A DNA stretch of 64,000 nt from Cloeon dipterum (lineage: Eukaryota; Arthropoda; Insecta; Ephemeroptera; Baetidae), in NCBI RefSeq assembly GCF_949628265.1, contig NC_088788.1:11718001-11782000 (forward strand), given 5' to 3'. Below the pieces are notes generated by a model. It saw nothing but the letters and a program-made list of their open reading frames with translations, was not told where the DNA came from and did not search any database. The translations under genes were made by a program, and so were the position numbers. Positions 1 to 12,600 of the stretch are shown here, one piece after another (position 1 is the stretch's first letter; each line of letters starts with the position of its first letter).

Positions 1-2
1 CG

Positions 3-674
3 CATCAAGAAAGTAAACAAGTATTTCTCGACGAGGAAATTGAAATCACATCGGATCCAGATTTCGAAACCATTTTAACCGATGATGAACGTGATATAGA
101 CGAACCAGAGGCTAAACGACTTCGTCTGGATGATCTTGCCACCAATAAAGTCGACAAAGGTAAGAGATAATTTTCCTTTGATCTCTATTTTGTGTGAAAC
201 TAAAATACATATATTTAACCAGCAGAGGAATGCGCCATCTGTCTTATGCCCGCCGAGCTTCCCGTCCGAATGCCTTGCAGCCACGAATTTTGTTTCACCT
301 GTGCTAAAGGCCTGATGAAGGATCAAAAAAGGTCCTGCGCTTTGTGCAGGAAACCTATTCCTCCAAATTTCATCACGAATCCAGAAACGTTCGCCACTGG
401 AGCCGTTGAAGCGCCAATGGGCAAGCACTCTTGGTTCTACAAAAGTCGGTCTGGCTGGTGGGCATACGCGCCAAGGATGCAGACTGATATTGAGAACGCG
501 TTTCAAAGTGGAAAATCAACATTTGAATGCATTCTCAACGGCCAGAAGTACATTTTGGATTTTGGAAAATCCATTCAGACATTCGGAATGCAGAAGACCC
601 AACATATCAAGAGAGGTTTGAGCAAGAGCAGTCATTTAGGAGTGGCTGGTCTAAGATACACTGTGCCTTCGTAG
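3..674 (+). CDS. RING + WWE domain E3 ubiquitin ligase, RNF146/Iduna-like (3' part, 5' end cut by window)
   Basis: Two exons are visible: 3-159 (open at the window edge) and 223-674, with a short GT-AG intron between them. Exon 3-159 encodes an acidic segment rich in D and E. The next exon opens with a C3HC4 RING: ECAIC, then PCSHEFCFTC, then CALCRKPIPPNF. A WWE domain follows, with a tryptophan pair in KSRSGWWAYAP, and a short tail ends at TAG 672-674. RING followed by WWE is the architecture of RNF146/Iduna, which binds poly(ADP-ribose) through WWE and ubiquitylates PARylated proteins such as tankyrase targets and axin. The tail KSSHLGVAGLRY resembles the end of the WWE region in that family. 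The acceptor is a tandem CAGCAG (219-225), so the residue before EEC may be present or skipped. The true start lies left of the window. Another WWE-RING ligase is possible but less likely. Confidence 0.85.
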
Positions 675-737
675 TGAACAGTAATATTCTGACATTGCAA
701 GGAAAATTGAACATTGTTTTAGTGAATATATATGTTA

Positions 738-743
738 AATAAA
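738..743 (+). terminator. Poly(A) signal AATAAA of the RNF146-like gene
   Basis: A canonical AATAAA lies 64 bp after the stop codon, which implies a 3' UTR of roughly 90 nt. Confidence 0.65.
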
Positions 744-969
744 TACTTACACTTAATATCCAAGTAGATTTTATTTACAATATAAACCAGCCCGTTGGCA
801 CGCATTGTTAAGGCACTCTCAGGAGTGTCAAAGCAATGAGAGGTATTTGAGCAGTTCGGAGATCTAATACTGGCTACCCAATGTCAGAAATGGCAAAAAG
901 TGGTTAGTTTAGTGACTCCTCGAATTGCTCAAATTGCTCAACGGGCTGGGAGGCGCACCGGCGCCGACT

Positions 970-1006
970 CGCTACTTGCTGGTTTGCACCTTTCCAGCAT
1001 GCGTGA
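970..1006 (+). repeat. Degenerate dispersed repeat, copy 1
   Basis: 37 bp here match 1773-1809 with a single mismatch (position 994 against 1797). Weaker collinear matches follow: GTTTCAATG near 1034 and TTATTGGGAC near 1128. The surrounding 900-1270 block is clearly more GC-rich than its neighbourhood, contains an A-run near 1200 and has no convincing coding potential. It looks like an old insertion of unknown class. Confidence 0.6.
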
Positions 1007-1772
1007 TTTGGCTTCACGGGACAAATGTCTAGCGTTTCAATGCAGTCCTCGGTGCGGAGGCAAGTGGCCCTTGAGTGGGCTGGGTCCCTCTGCGGCCTGG
1101 TGCGCCCATGTTATCCGTTCGCGGTGTTATTGGGACCCGGGTTTCAGCATTGCAGTGCGCGCCCTTCCCGGTCCTCCGGTCCTCGGACAGGGATAAAAAA
1201 GAGCAAAAAAAAAAAAATCCCCCACTTGCGCCGAATGGCTTCCTGTCTGCGGAGGTGAGATTTCCCTGCTAGGCTAGGCCTGGTCAGTGGAAATTTACGT
1301 TCATCCCGTCCTGTGAAACCAACACTACACATAAATAGATCTTATCTCATAGTGTCACTATCCACTTCTACTTTGTTACGTTTTTAGTTGGGGTGGGCGC
1401 ATTGAGGATTATCAGGGAGGCGCACAGGGCCAACTTCTCGACCACCCCGATTACCCAAACCGGCATTGATTACAATACGATCCCATAATCGTAGCCTCAC
1501 AAAAACTGGAAGGTGATAAAGAAGGTGGTTACGCAAGGAACCAGACATAAATTTTTTGATAATATTTCTATCGTTTTATCCATATCGTGGTTGTTGGATA
1601 TGTTATTCAGGAGGGAAAGTTTTCCGAACGTTTTCAATCACAATGCTTTGATTGTTCGAGCGATGTTTGGGGGTCAAGAGCGGATTGATTTGCGCTTAAC
1701 ATATACTTGACTCTCTGGCATTGCAATGACGATTCCATCCGGATCTGGAAGGATTGCGAAAGCTTTCTGACA

Positions 1773-1809
1773 CGCTACTTGCTGGTTTGCACCTTTACAG
1801 CATGCGTGA
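1773..1809 (+). repeat. Degenerate dispersed repeat, copy 2
   Basis: Second copy of the 37-bp match at 970-1006, in direct orientation about 800 bp away. GTTTCAATG (near 1824) and TTATTGGGAC (near 1888) recur downstream in the same order as in copy 1 but with shorter spacing. This copy is shorter and more AT-rich, as expected for an older or truncated copy. Confidence 0.6.
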
Positions 1810-1949
1810 ATTAATTTTAAAGGGTTTCAATGTCAATCGTTTTAATAAAAAAAGCGGCGAGTAACACGAGCTGGTTATTTTTATGGTTATTGGGACGCGG
1901 AGTTTTTGCGAGTTGCTCAATATCAGGGGGTCACCTATCTCGAAAGAGA

Positions 1950-3500
1950 TAAACCGATCCAAAAATAATACAAAAAAAACTTGATTGTGGAGGAGAATTT
2001 TAATTCAAAAAACAAAAAATTTGTTTGTCACGCGCAGGACACATGTTATATAATATTGAAGTTTTAAAATAATAAAATCTGCGACAAGAGTGATGCAACA
2101 TTTCACCCTCAAATATTGTATTTTTTTCTTGGCACCTAAAAAAAATTAAAACTTTTTACTATTTTACTAAGAGCGTAATATGTAGTAATTTCTCTTTTAG
2201 CAAGGTTTTCAAAAGCAAAAATAGCTATAAATAAGTGTTTATTGGGGCTCTGCTTGGGCTTCTATAAAATTGTTACGAAATTCAAGATTAAGTTTTCGTT
2301 CTCTAGATTTTGAGACAAAACTTACTTAAATCAGTAACTGCCAAGAGTTATCAGGTTTTTTAACAATAAAAAAATTTAGGCTTTTCTCGGAAAAGTTGCG
2401 GAAAGTCTACTTTATACTCCTAACACTTTAAGAAATAACAAATGAGTAATCGTAATCAGACGGAAAATTGCAAAACAAAGTGTAAGAATACTAGTAGAGC
2501 ACCCATAATCCAATTGCTTAATTTACACTAACAACTCAGTAAAATTATTCATTGTTTTATGAAATCGTCTGCCAAATTAAAATGTTTACATCACTGAAAA
2601 ACGAAAGGTTGTAATTCATTAAAAAATTCCATTTACGATAGAAATGTTTTGCAATAAGAGAAAACAAGGTTGATAAGAAATGCGTGCACACACTTTGATG
2701 TTGCATCACATGAAGATAGAGGAGCTGTCTTATACTGTCAGGTTATTTCGGTATGACAGCGTCCTCCTTCTTCAGCTCGGCAAAAACCATCAATAAAATT
2801 TTATTCTACGAACAGCTTATTCAGAACAAACTAAGTATGTACGTCATCTGCAAAAAGTCATCACATTTTCGACGAACAAGGTTCCAATAATTTTAAAGCG
2901 TGTTATTTTTATCACTATTTAATCAAAATATGTTCAACTCAAAGACACATGTTACGGTCTTAAACGGTAAAAAGTCTTTAGAAACAAAATTGGGTCCGAT
3001 TCCAGGCATATTTTTTAGTGAATACGTCCATAAAAATTGTTTGCCTCTTCTGTATTTTTAAGCAACTGTTCGAATATAAAATTAAGTTAAAATAATTGCA
3101 TTATAAACTGATTTTAGGATTTCTTTTCAATTCTATTCTGTGCAAATCTAAATATAATAAAAATGCTAATTTATTTTAGTGACCTTGGGAGACTCGTAAG
3201 TGTGAATAAAATTAGTACAAAGGCAGCCCTAAAATAGCGCGTGTTATTTTCGCGACTTGCCGATCAAATAGGACGCGTGCTGTGTGCGACATGCAATACA
3301 CTTGCGCGGACAATTATGTAAGCCGATCGGTGAGGGAATTGTAGGGCTGCACCAGCTCGCAGCTCTCTGTGGGACCGCGCGGCAGTCAAAAAGCGCACCG
3401 GGGGCGGCTGGCGGGGATGGTGTCGTACGATATCAATTATTATCAATGGCGAGGAAATTATTACCGAAACAGGCGCCGCAAAGAGTGGAGGGGACGCGCG
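1950..3500. other. AT-rich intergenic stretch, no gene recognised
   Basis: Stop-rich AT-rich sequence between the degenerate repeat block and the carbonic anhydrase promoter region. I saw no splice-linked ORF, RNA gene or clear repeat. GC content rises from about 3270 onward, toward the carbonic anhydrase 5' end. Confidence 0.6.
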
Positions 3501-3510
3501 CGACGATATG

Positions 3511-3517
3511 TATAAGA
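3511..3517 (+). promoter_or_regulatory. TATA-like box upstream of carbonic anhydrase
   Basis: TATAAGA lies about 180 bp before the start codon in a locally GC-rich block (3270-3700). It would place transcription start near 3540. A TCAGTG initiator-like motif at 3623-3628 is an alternative start without a TATA box. This call rests on motif and position only. Confidence 0.35.
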
Positions 3518-3693
3518 ATGGGCCGGCGTGTTCTCCACTTAATCCCTTCTACCCAGCAGCCGCGTTTACCCGCGACCAGAGAGGCTGTTCGGTTCGCGAC
3601 CACGCGGATAGTAAACGAGCAGTCAGTGTTGCTTCTGCAGGCGGACAGCAATTTATTGTTCACACACAGACAGACACCACTCGCGCTCGCGTC

Positions 3694-6600
3694 ATGGCTG
3701 CTGAATGGGGATACAGTCCCACTAATGGTGAGTCTCCAAAATCCAACCGCCTGCATTTTACAATTTCACGATATTTTTGCTGCGTTGCAAAGTGGAACAC
3801 CGTGAGTTGCACTTTCGGAATTGACGCCGCCGGCCGGCTGCACTTGCGTTTCTTGCATTGTTCCCCATTCACGCTGTTTGTTAGAATTTCAAAGCTGCGT
3901 GTTAATTTTTTTTTTGCATAGTATTGGGCCAAAAGTAGAATTAATCTAGTTTTCTGCTTAAATTAAAAGAAAATGGATAAAAAATAATTTTTATATTAAT
4001 TTCGCTAAAAGGAGAATTTTTGTCACTAAACCACACACAGCTATCAGCTAGATCTAGGCGAGGGAAATTGAAATCAGCAAATCAAAATGTCATTAAAATG
4101 TTTAAATTTTCAAGAACGTCGGTAAAAAATGGACTTCGATCCACTTATTCTATTTTAATAAATCGTTTTTTGCTTGCTCCCAATAATAATCCTAGTAATC
4201 AGCTAATTGGACCAATTGCTTCGCCGAAAAAATCTCATCTTTGTCCTGCAAAAAATCTCAAAGTTAGATAGCCCTTTGCTTATCTAAAGCTAGCTTAAAA
4301 TTAATAATTAGTATGATTAACTTTTTTTAACCATCTTAATCGTTTTTTAATAGTCATCCTTAAACAAATAGAAAACATTATTTGATTTTTCCTTAAATTT
4401 TGTAAAAATCAGCATTAATTTAACCAATCTTGATTTTCAAATGCAGACTCATATAAATGAAGAACAATTCGCGTTTCCAGTTTCTTACCAGCATTATGAT
4501 TTCATTCCTTTGCATTAATGCTGGTGAAAAGCTAACGGTGATATTTTTATCTCATATAACAGGGACATAAAGTTTATAGTTGCAACAGGCTTGAAACGGG
4601 GAGAAGCAAGTGAGTGTTTATCAATTTCCTCGCCGTATTTCTTTGTCCCTTTGAGACGACCAGAGTGTTCATCAATATTGGACAGATAAACCAAGCGCTT
4701 GTCAGGATCAAGCTGAAAGACAGAGATTTAATATAATTTTTTATCATATCAATGAAGAGCTGTCTGGAAAAAAATGATGTTGGGATTTTTGTTTTCTAGA
4801 TGTTGCAACATGAAGAACAAATAAAAATATCAGATTAGTTTCTTTTACAATTCTTTGCTAAACTGACAAGCAACTTTCAAAGCAAAAAAAAAAAAATCAA
4901 ATTCGTTGATAAAAAACAGTTGCATTTTTATTTTTCATAGATTTTTTAGGGTTAGGAGGTGAAAATAAAACCTTGCGGGATCTTGACCAATTCTTCTCTT
5001 TATGAGACAGTCACTTGGCGACAAAGTCTAACAGAATACCTTTAAACAGAATTGATAATCGACTTTAGAATTGACAATTTAAGAGATTTGACTCGAAGAA
5101 CAATTTAAAATTAGAAAAGAATTTACCCGAATGAGCTGGGTCCTTCTCAATTAAACGCTCGGAACAATTAAGATGCGACTTGTTGGCTTGTGTGTCTGGC
5201 GAAAACTAATTTAAATTCAAAATCTGTCTCTGTTGCATTAACGAATTTCTAACAAATATCGTCTAACAATCATTAATAACAATACACCCTAGACCAAAAG
5301 TGAAATAGGAGTGGGAGCTCGGCTCCGCAACCACTACAGATTAAAATAAATGAATTAGTAATTTAGACCAGTTTTCCAGCTTGAACGAATCAATCAAGAA
5401 ATTTCTCCACATCAAAATTAATTGACTCTTTCTAAATTAAAAACAAAATCTAGAAATAATTTTGATTGTGTTATGTTAAAACTGTTAAAAAAACTGTAAT
5501 TAAGTCTGCAGCACAACATACTTCAAAGATAAAAACACAGAATTTCAGTGATATTAATTCTTTTCTCAAAAAATTTAAAATGATTTTCCTAAATTTCACT
5601 GAAATATATTTGAAGGAATTTGGAATTCTAGCAAGACAGTTTAAAATTCGTGCCATGAGTCTGGTTGAAGCGCAAAATGCAACATTTTCTTCATGTGACT
5701 CAACAAGTGCGCATACCGCTTCCGCTTTATCTCATGCAAAGTTTAAACAAGCCTCGGCGCGAGTAGTGCAAATTAATTTCTTCTAGCCAGACACGCCGAG
5801 AGTGTAATGTACACGTCACATTAGACTCCTTGTTAGTCGACCCGAGATAATTAGCAATCGTCCGAGCAAACGCGCCGGACGTGGCAGAGGACAGTCATCG
5901 CCAAAAAGAATTTAATCAGCGGAGACAACAGCCAAATTGACGCTAATTTGATTTGCATTGTGTGCCACTTACTATTCCACGTACGAAACCTTTCCTCATG
6001 GAGATAAAGATAAAGTTTCTTCAATAATATTTTTTGTTAGAAGTCGTCGTTTTTTTTTAAATTCATAAAAATTTGAATTAGGTATGGGGGCTATGATTTT
6101 ATTAATTATTCATTTTTGTTTGTGGGGGGAGAGTTGGACCGTACCGCAACATGCTAATTTGATAGTTTGGAAGAGATGCTTTGAAATTTTCCAGTTGATT
6201 TTGTGTTTGAAATTGCTTATTAAAGTTAATGGAGTTAATAAATATAACTATTTCATTACGTATTTTTTAAATTAACAAACCATATTGCCCAAATTTTGCT
6301 TGATTTTTTGCCTGGCGTATTTCTCCATTTGTTTATTCACTGCATTTCTATGTAGATTAGTAAAAATTCAGTCGAGGGTGCGCATAAAGAAGTACAATGA
6401 CCTGGTCATTCCACACGGCTGAACGAACTCGGCAACCTTGACCTAAAATGGTGAAAAAGTCGGGACGGATCCGCATTTTTACGAGTATCCTTGCACCCAA
6501 ACCACCATAATCCAGTTTTGCATGACTAATTTTTGCGCCTCAGGCCATTCAGCTGACTCTGGGATTGTTTTATTCAGCTCGCGTGGGATCGAGCCGGTTC

Positions 6601-9600
6601 ATTCCTCCACTCCCATATTTACCTGTGTTTTATGACGGTGAAAGTGCCGATTATTAGTTTACAAATGAATATTTTCGGCTCGAGGCGTGGTGCGGTTCAG
6701 ATCATTCTCCTCTCTATTATCATCCAGGGCACCGATAATTGTGAAGGTTGACCCAGACACCGTATAAATGCAGGCAATGCGATTTTGCGGCTAATTGGAG
6801 CAGCTGATGTACTTGAAACACTTTCCCGCATAATCCAATTTATTTCTTCTCGATTCACACCTACACGTAATCGAAAAACGTGTCGTGATAATCCTCGGCC
6901 TTAAACCAAAAATTAAATCATAAAGCTGGATTGCGTAGCAAACGAAAATTCTAGAACAATTAAGATATGATAAACGGTTTCTGTTGCCCTCGTCGCAAAC
7001 TCGGACCAAGATTTATTAAGTGTATTAGATTTAATCACATGTTTAGCCAACATTCACCTTCAAATTGGTTTATGAAAGCAGAAAAAAATTCTCTCACCTT
7101 CAAAATAAACAGGCACCCAATAATTTCATCGCCTAATTGGCTTCCCAAAAAAACTTTGCAAGTTGCTTTGCTATAAATTGTTGCGTAATTGGATTGTTCA
7201 AATTTTATTTGCTTCAATAAGAGATATTATCCTCATTTTACCTTCATTAATTTGTCCTTTAACTGTATCAAGAATAATTAATTAAATATACAACAATAAA
7301 CTTATCAATTTTCTCGATTCAATGAAAAACCTCTGTTGAAAATAAAATTTTACCTTCAATAAAATCGTTGCTTTATGAATTTCATGAATTCTGGAAAAAC
7401 CTAATTATTGGTGTGTGTCAATCACACTTCAGAGAGCAATTAAAGCATTATAAGCTGTAATAAATAAAAATTATTATCTCGATGTTTATTGAATGCAATA
7501 CTCGAGATAACAATTATTTTTTTCGTGTAATCACGCCTCAGAATCAATAATTTTATTGTTAATTCAAGTGTTTGTTCCATAAATTTAGTAAGCACCTGAT
7601 TGTTTACCAATGTTGAAATGCCTCGCCATCTCCAAATAGCAAATCGACGAAATCGTGCCGAACGTGCCAGTAAAAACAGCGTCCAAGGGTGCAAATCGCA
7701 CTTTTCAATTATGTTAATGGAATCCTGATGTCGAGCTGCGAGAGAGAGAGAAACTGTTTTCGTTTCTATGTGTATATTTGTGTCAAGAGAGTGTAGTGCA
7801 CGTAAGTGTGTGCACTCCACTCGGGCTCTGCAGGTGATATTACTCGATTTTATGCACGGACAAATGGCTCCAAGGTGACCTCGTGCCGCAATCGGAGGAA
7901 ATTTTGCGCTTGATTTTCCTCCGCCTGCATTTTTTCATTCGCACGGAAGTTGGAAGACAAAACAAATTGCATTTCACGCTACTTAATTTCGCAACTATGA
8001 TTGTTGGAGAAGCGTGCACTCACCATGAGAGATGCGTGAAAAAGAGCAGAGGCCGAGACGTATATATTTACCATGGACAGAAATACACGTGCAGCGAGAA
8101 ATTTATGCTCCGCAGTGTTTCCTTCTTGCAGCTCCTTTATGCTGTAGTTAATTATATTCCAGAGCTGTCATTACTGCGGCTTTTGCGGTCGGAACCTTTA
8201 CTATTTACGAAATTTTATGTTTTGTACTGATTGCTCTTTAGGAAGCAATTTAGGCCCGTTTAGTAATTTCCTAAGAAAGAATTTCAGAGTTTTAGCTAGA
8301 TGATCACCTCAATTTTTAAAAAATTCTCTTGTAAACTTTCTTTTGAAATATGTAAAGGGTGTGAGCCATTTTAAAAGAAAATTACGTAACCGGAGCATTT
8401 GATAATCGCAGATAAAATTAAAATGTGAAACGATCTGACAATTAAAAAGGAATTGCCTGTTTTGAACGATACAGAACTGACAAGAACAACTACGGTAAAT
8501 AACAGTTAAAAGTTAAAAATCTATCCAGCACTGTGCGAATTACGAGGAACATTTTCCTTCTGACGAAATAAATCATGTTTTTTCGGTAGGGAGACACTGC
8601 TCGCCGCTTGATGAGCATGCATTCTTTGAAGCCGATTTTCCAATTTTAAGACCATATGCTAAAGTTTATTTGATTTTTAAGTACTTAATCCTTTTCATTT
8701 TTTATCCTGATTTTGTCCTATTTAATTATATTTTAAATGTGTTGTGCAAATAAATTTAATATCTTAAGTTTGAGACAAATTTGCAATTTACAAAAAATAA
8801 AAATGCATTATTGTTACATTAATATAGTCAAGAAATTTGGAAAATTAAGCGAATAATTTTTTCATTATTCGTATCAAGTATATCATTAGCATTTATTTTT
8901 CTTCTGCTGATTTTACTACTGAGGAGTCAACTAGTGTATTTTGCCTATGGCTTCGTTATACATAAACCATTATGTCAGAAATCCTTACACGGCCTCTATG
9001 GATTTATTCTCTCGCTTGTCAGGCTGACGGCTCAGCAATGTGTTGATAAAAAAAGAAAGACTTATTGTGTAAGAGGGAAAACTTAAAATAGTACATTTTG
9101 CGAATTTCCTCTGCTTTTTGTATCAAGGGGTGATATAAAAATGCAGCAATAAGCCGGGCGGATGTCGGTCGAGTTGAGGGCCAAAGTGCATCTTTAATTC
9201 GTCCTCTATGCTATGTGTGTTGGAATCAGGAAAGTGAAGAGCCGTGCAAGATAGAAGAGTGGGCGGAAATCTCTGCTATCAGCATCTTGTCTCGAGTGTG
9301 CTCCTCTCGCGCTCACTGATTACGGTTTGAAGCTGCACTCGTTGCTCGGCATCTTTTCCGGAGGCTATGCGCGGTTGGGAAAATCAAAATTTGACAATTA
9401 TGTGCACCGCCGGCCAAAGCATGATTTATCTCGACGGGAAATTCTCGCTTCAAACGACCCGATGGGATGGATTTTCAAGAAAATAAACAGATGCTTAATT
9501 AATCGGAAAAAAGATAAGCACATAATATGTGTCAACAAAGGGAGATAGCACAGTTTCCCCCTAATCAACGAGAGTTTGCTGTCGAACGTGCTTTTTATCT

Positions 9601-12600
9601 TGTGCTCTTTGCAGCCACTAGAATAGAACAGGCCGAAGCCCTTCAAGTTCTAAATCGGGAATAGTTTTCACGGGCGCGCGAAACACACTCGCACTCGCGG
9701 AGCTACAAATCTAACGTAAGAAATGAAACAGACACCACTGTGATCCACGTCACGCGGACGTAAAAAATGAACTCGGCGCCGTAAAGGTGGTGCCGTGCGG
9801 TTAAACACGTCAAATAACGTTAAGCCTAATCTCTTTTAAGAGAGCAATTAAATCATTAAGATAAATTATGTTATCTCAAAACAATTTACCTCTAATGCCG
9901 TACACTCGAGATAAAATCCATTCTTCGTTGTTTCAATCTCGTCCTTTTTAACTGAAAAATGCCGAAATTTTCCTATTGTCAAGTAAACAGATAACAGAAG
10001 GACGTGATAAAATAGATCTCATTTTCTAGTGTGACATCCTTTCATATTTTTTGCTGCTTATTTAGATGATTAATTTATGAAAAGAGGTTTAAGTCAAAAA
10101 GCAGACAGCCAAAATATACTAAAACATCCTGGTCGCAATAAAATTGCATATCTTTCAACAAACACCCAATTTTTCACCGTCGAATTGATTTTTGCCCTTT
10201 TCTCGCAACAAGGAAAATCGCGTTTGGTTGTTGAAAGTTGCGCAATTTTACCGCAACCAGGAGTTTTCTTATTGAATTTTAATTTTATTACTAATTCTCG
10301 GTGTGAAAACCATTTCAGTAAATATCCCTTCTTTACTTTTCATATTAAAATTACACTGATAGTAAATAAAAGGGTGAGCATTTTACCTTAAAAGAACCAA
10401 AAGAACATCAACAGGAAGTATAGTGCGTCCAGGTGTTACATTTTGCAATTAAGTAAATTATTGCAAACAAGCCGGAACAGGAAATGCAAATGCACTATAT
10501 TCTTGGCAAAAATAAATCAAAATGCATTTGGAGTTATGATGAAAATTATGGCCATTTATAAAGTAAAATCATTTTAGAAATTAAAACATTAATAATATAT
10601 ATATTTGCAAAAAACTTCTGGCACCACATAAAAAATCAAAACCGTAGCTTTGACCGCGTGCACAATGAAGTTACAAAAGAGCGTGTTGGAATCATTCCCA
10701 ACGCGAACAGAAGGTGCGAGCCGTGCGTTTTATTTTTAGTCTATTAACGCTTCGCACTTTTGCTGAATTGTATTCAAGAGAGCCTAGCCAAAGATCATCA
10801 GGGAATTCGAACTGACCACGGCCGAATGACAACAAATCTAGACGTGGGTCGTGTGCACAAAATACTCTGTGACAATTAGAGTGTGCTTTTAAAATCGGCG
10901 CATGTATGGCGTGGCATAATATGACACCGCTCGTACCAATGAAAGTGCCAAGCACTGAAAATGAAGATGTTAGATCTTTAAAAAATTATTACTGTGCATA
11001 AGCCAATCAACTTTTAATGCTTAAATTAATTTCTTAATACTTACAATTTAAGACCCTTAAATGTTGTAAGCACTTTGTTTGTCTGCTTATCAATGTCAAT
11101 CCTCGACAAGTGTGTGATTATTAGGTATTTGAAGATTAAAGATTTTCTGAGATAAGTTGATGTATTTTTTAATGACATATGGATAATTTATTATTCATTT
11201 AAATTTACTCATATTATATATTAGTCAAAATCGATTGCAATTATCCTCTTTTTTTAATTCATCAATGTCGCAAGTTTCCATTTAGTTTTTCTCAAGATAA
11301 TTTTAAACAAATTAGAGTCGATAATATCTTTAAAAGTTTTTAACAAAACAAGACATGCTTTATGATAATTTCGCAATTATTTAAAACCTAAACCCCAATG
11401 AAGGCAATTCAACTAATAAATTAGCTGGGTATTTTTACAGCCGTTGTGTTAACAACTCAAATAATACGCGCAAATTCAAAAAAATATTAAATTTTGACAT
11501 AAATACTTCAAATTTTAGCATCGTATTTGTCAAAAATATTTGCCATCGTGGAGCGTGATACTTAAAAAACAAGCCTTTCAAACACACGTGCACATACATC
11601 GTAAATCATATGCGTCAGGATTTTACGCAAATATAGACGCATAAATTTTTGTGAGCCAGTTCACACGAGTTCCTCACGCATGTTATTTGATGTTGACATC
11701 GCATATCACCCAGCATCTCGACACCTTTGGCCAGACGATTTTATCGCCTTGGGAATTACCAAATCGTGTGAGAAATGCGATAGAGGCAAGCTCAATTAAT
11801 TCCTCTGCAAATTTGCTCTCCGATCGCAAACAGGGCATAAAACTTAACAGGTGGAATTAATTCGTATCGCACTCACGTCTTGTTTATCTGCATTGTGTTT
11901 GCGATCAAATAAACACTGACACTTAGTATACGTTCTCCATTGAAAATCCGCAGGTGTTCATCCTGTTGCGATTTTGAAATGAGCCGCGTAATTTAAATTA
12001 GCAGCTGCGTTGTTTTTTACCTATTGAAATTTCACGTCGCGTCCACGTTCACATGACCGATTGCCTGCCTTATCAGCAGCGCACGTGATTCGCCGACCCA
12101 TCCGCGATGCACTCGAGTTATTTCCCAATTAAAGCTAATCTGTTGCTATTTAACATTTCGTGCCGAGTGGCTTGCTTTGAATGACAAAAGCTTACTATCT
12201 AGGCCACATGTGTCCCGGGCAGTTTGAACGAGACTCATGCGGTGTCAGATTACGAAAAATTCCTCGATAAAAATAGTAGGTGATAAAATTCGCAATCTCG
12301 AGGCATTGCGTAAACAGGGGCTTGGCTTCGATCAATATCAATTTGGCCAAGAGACACGCGGAATTGCTTTCAATGGTTGTCACTTGACCCCTATTCAATT
12401 TAATGAAAATTGAAACCACTCCACTGGCCCACTGACTGTTGGCGGTCAGAACAATGATTGTGCAATCGCACTGCATGGACAAACAGCAAAATTGACATTC
12501 GTTTATAGGGCTGCTCACCGCTCGAGATCAAGGTTGTTATTGTCCCGCTCCCGCTTGTTAAAAATTGTAGGTAATTTCCAATAAAACCAGTCCGGCCGAG

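Noticed and set aside
900..1260. GC-rich block considered as a snRNA, SRP RNA, 5S-derived SINE or tRNA cluster
   Set aside because: No A/B box pair, Sm site or known conserved core recognised. The A-run has no matching pol III transcript structure.
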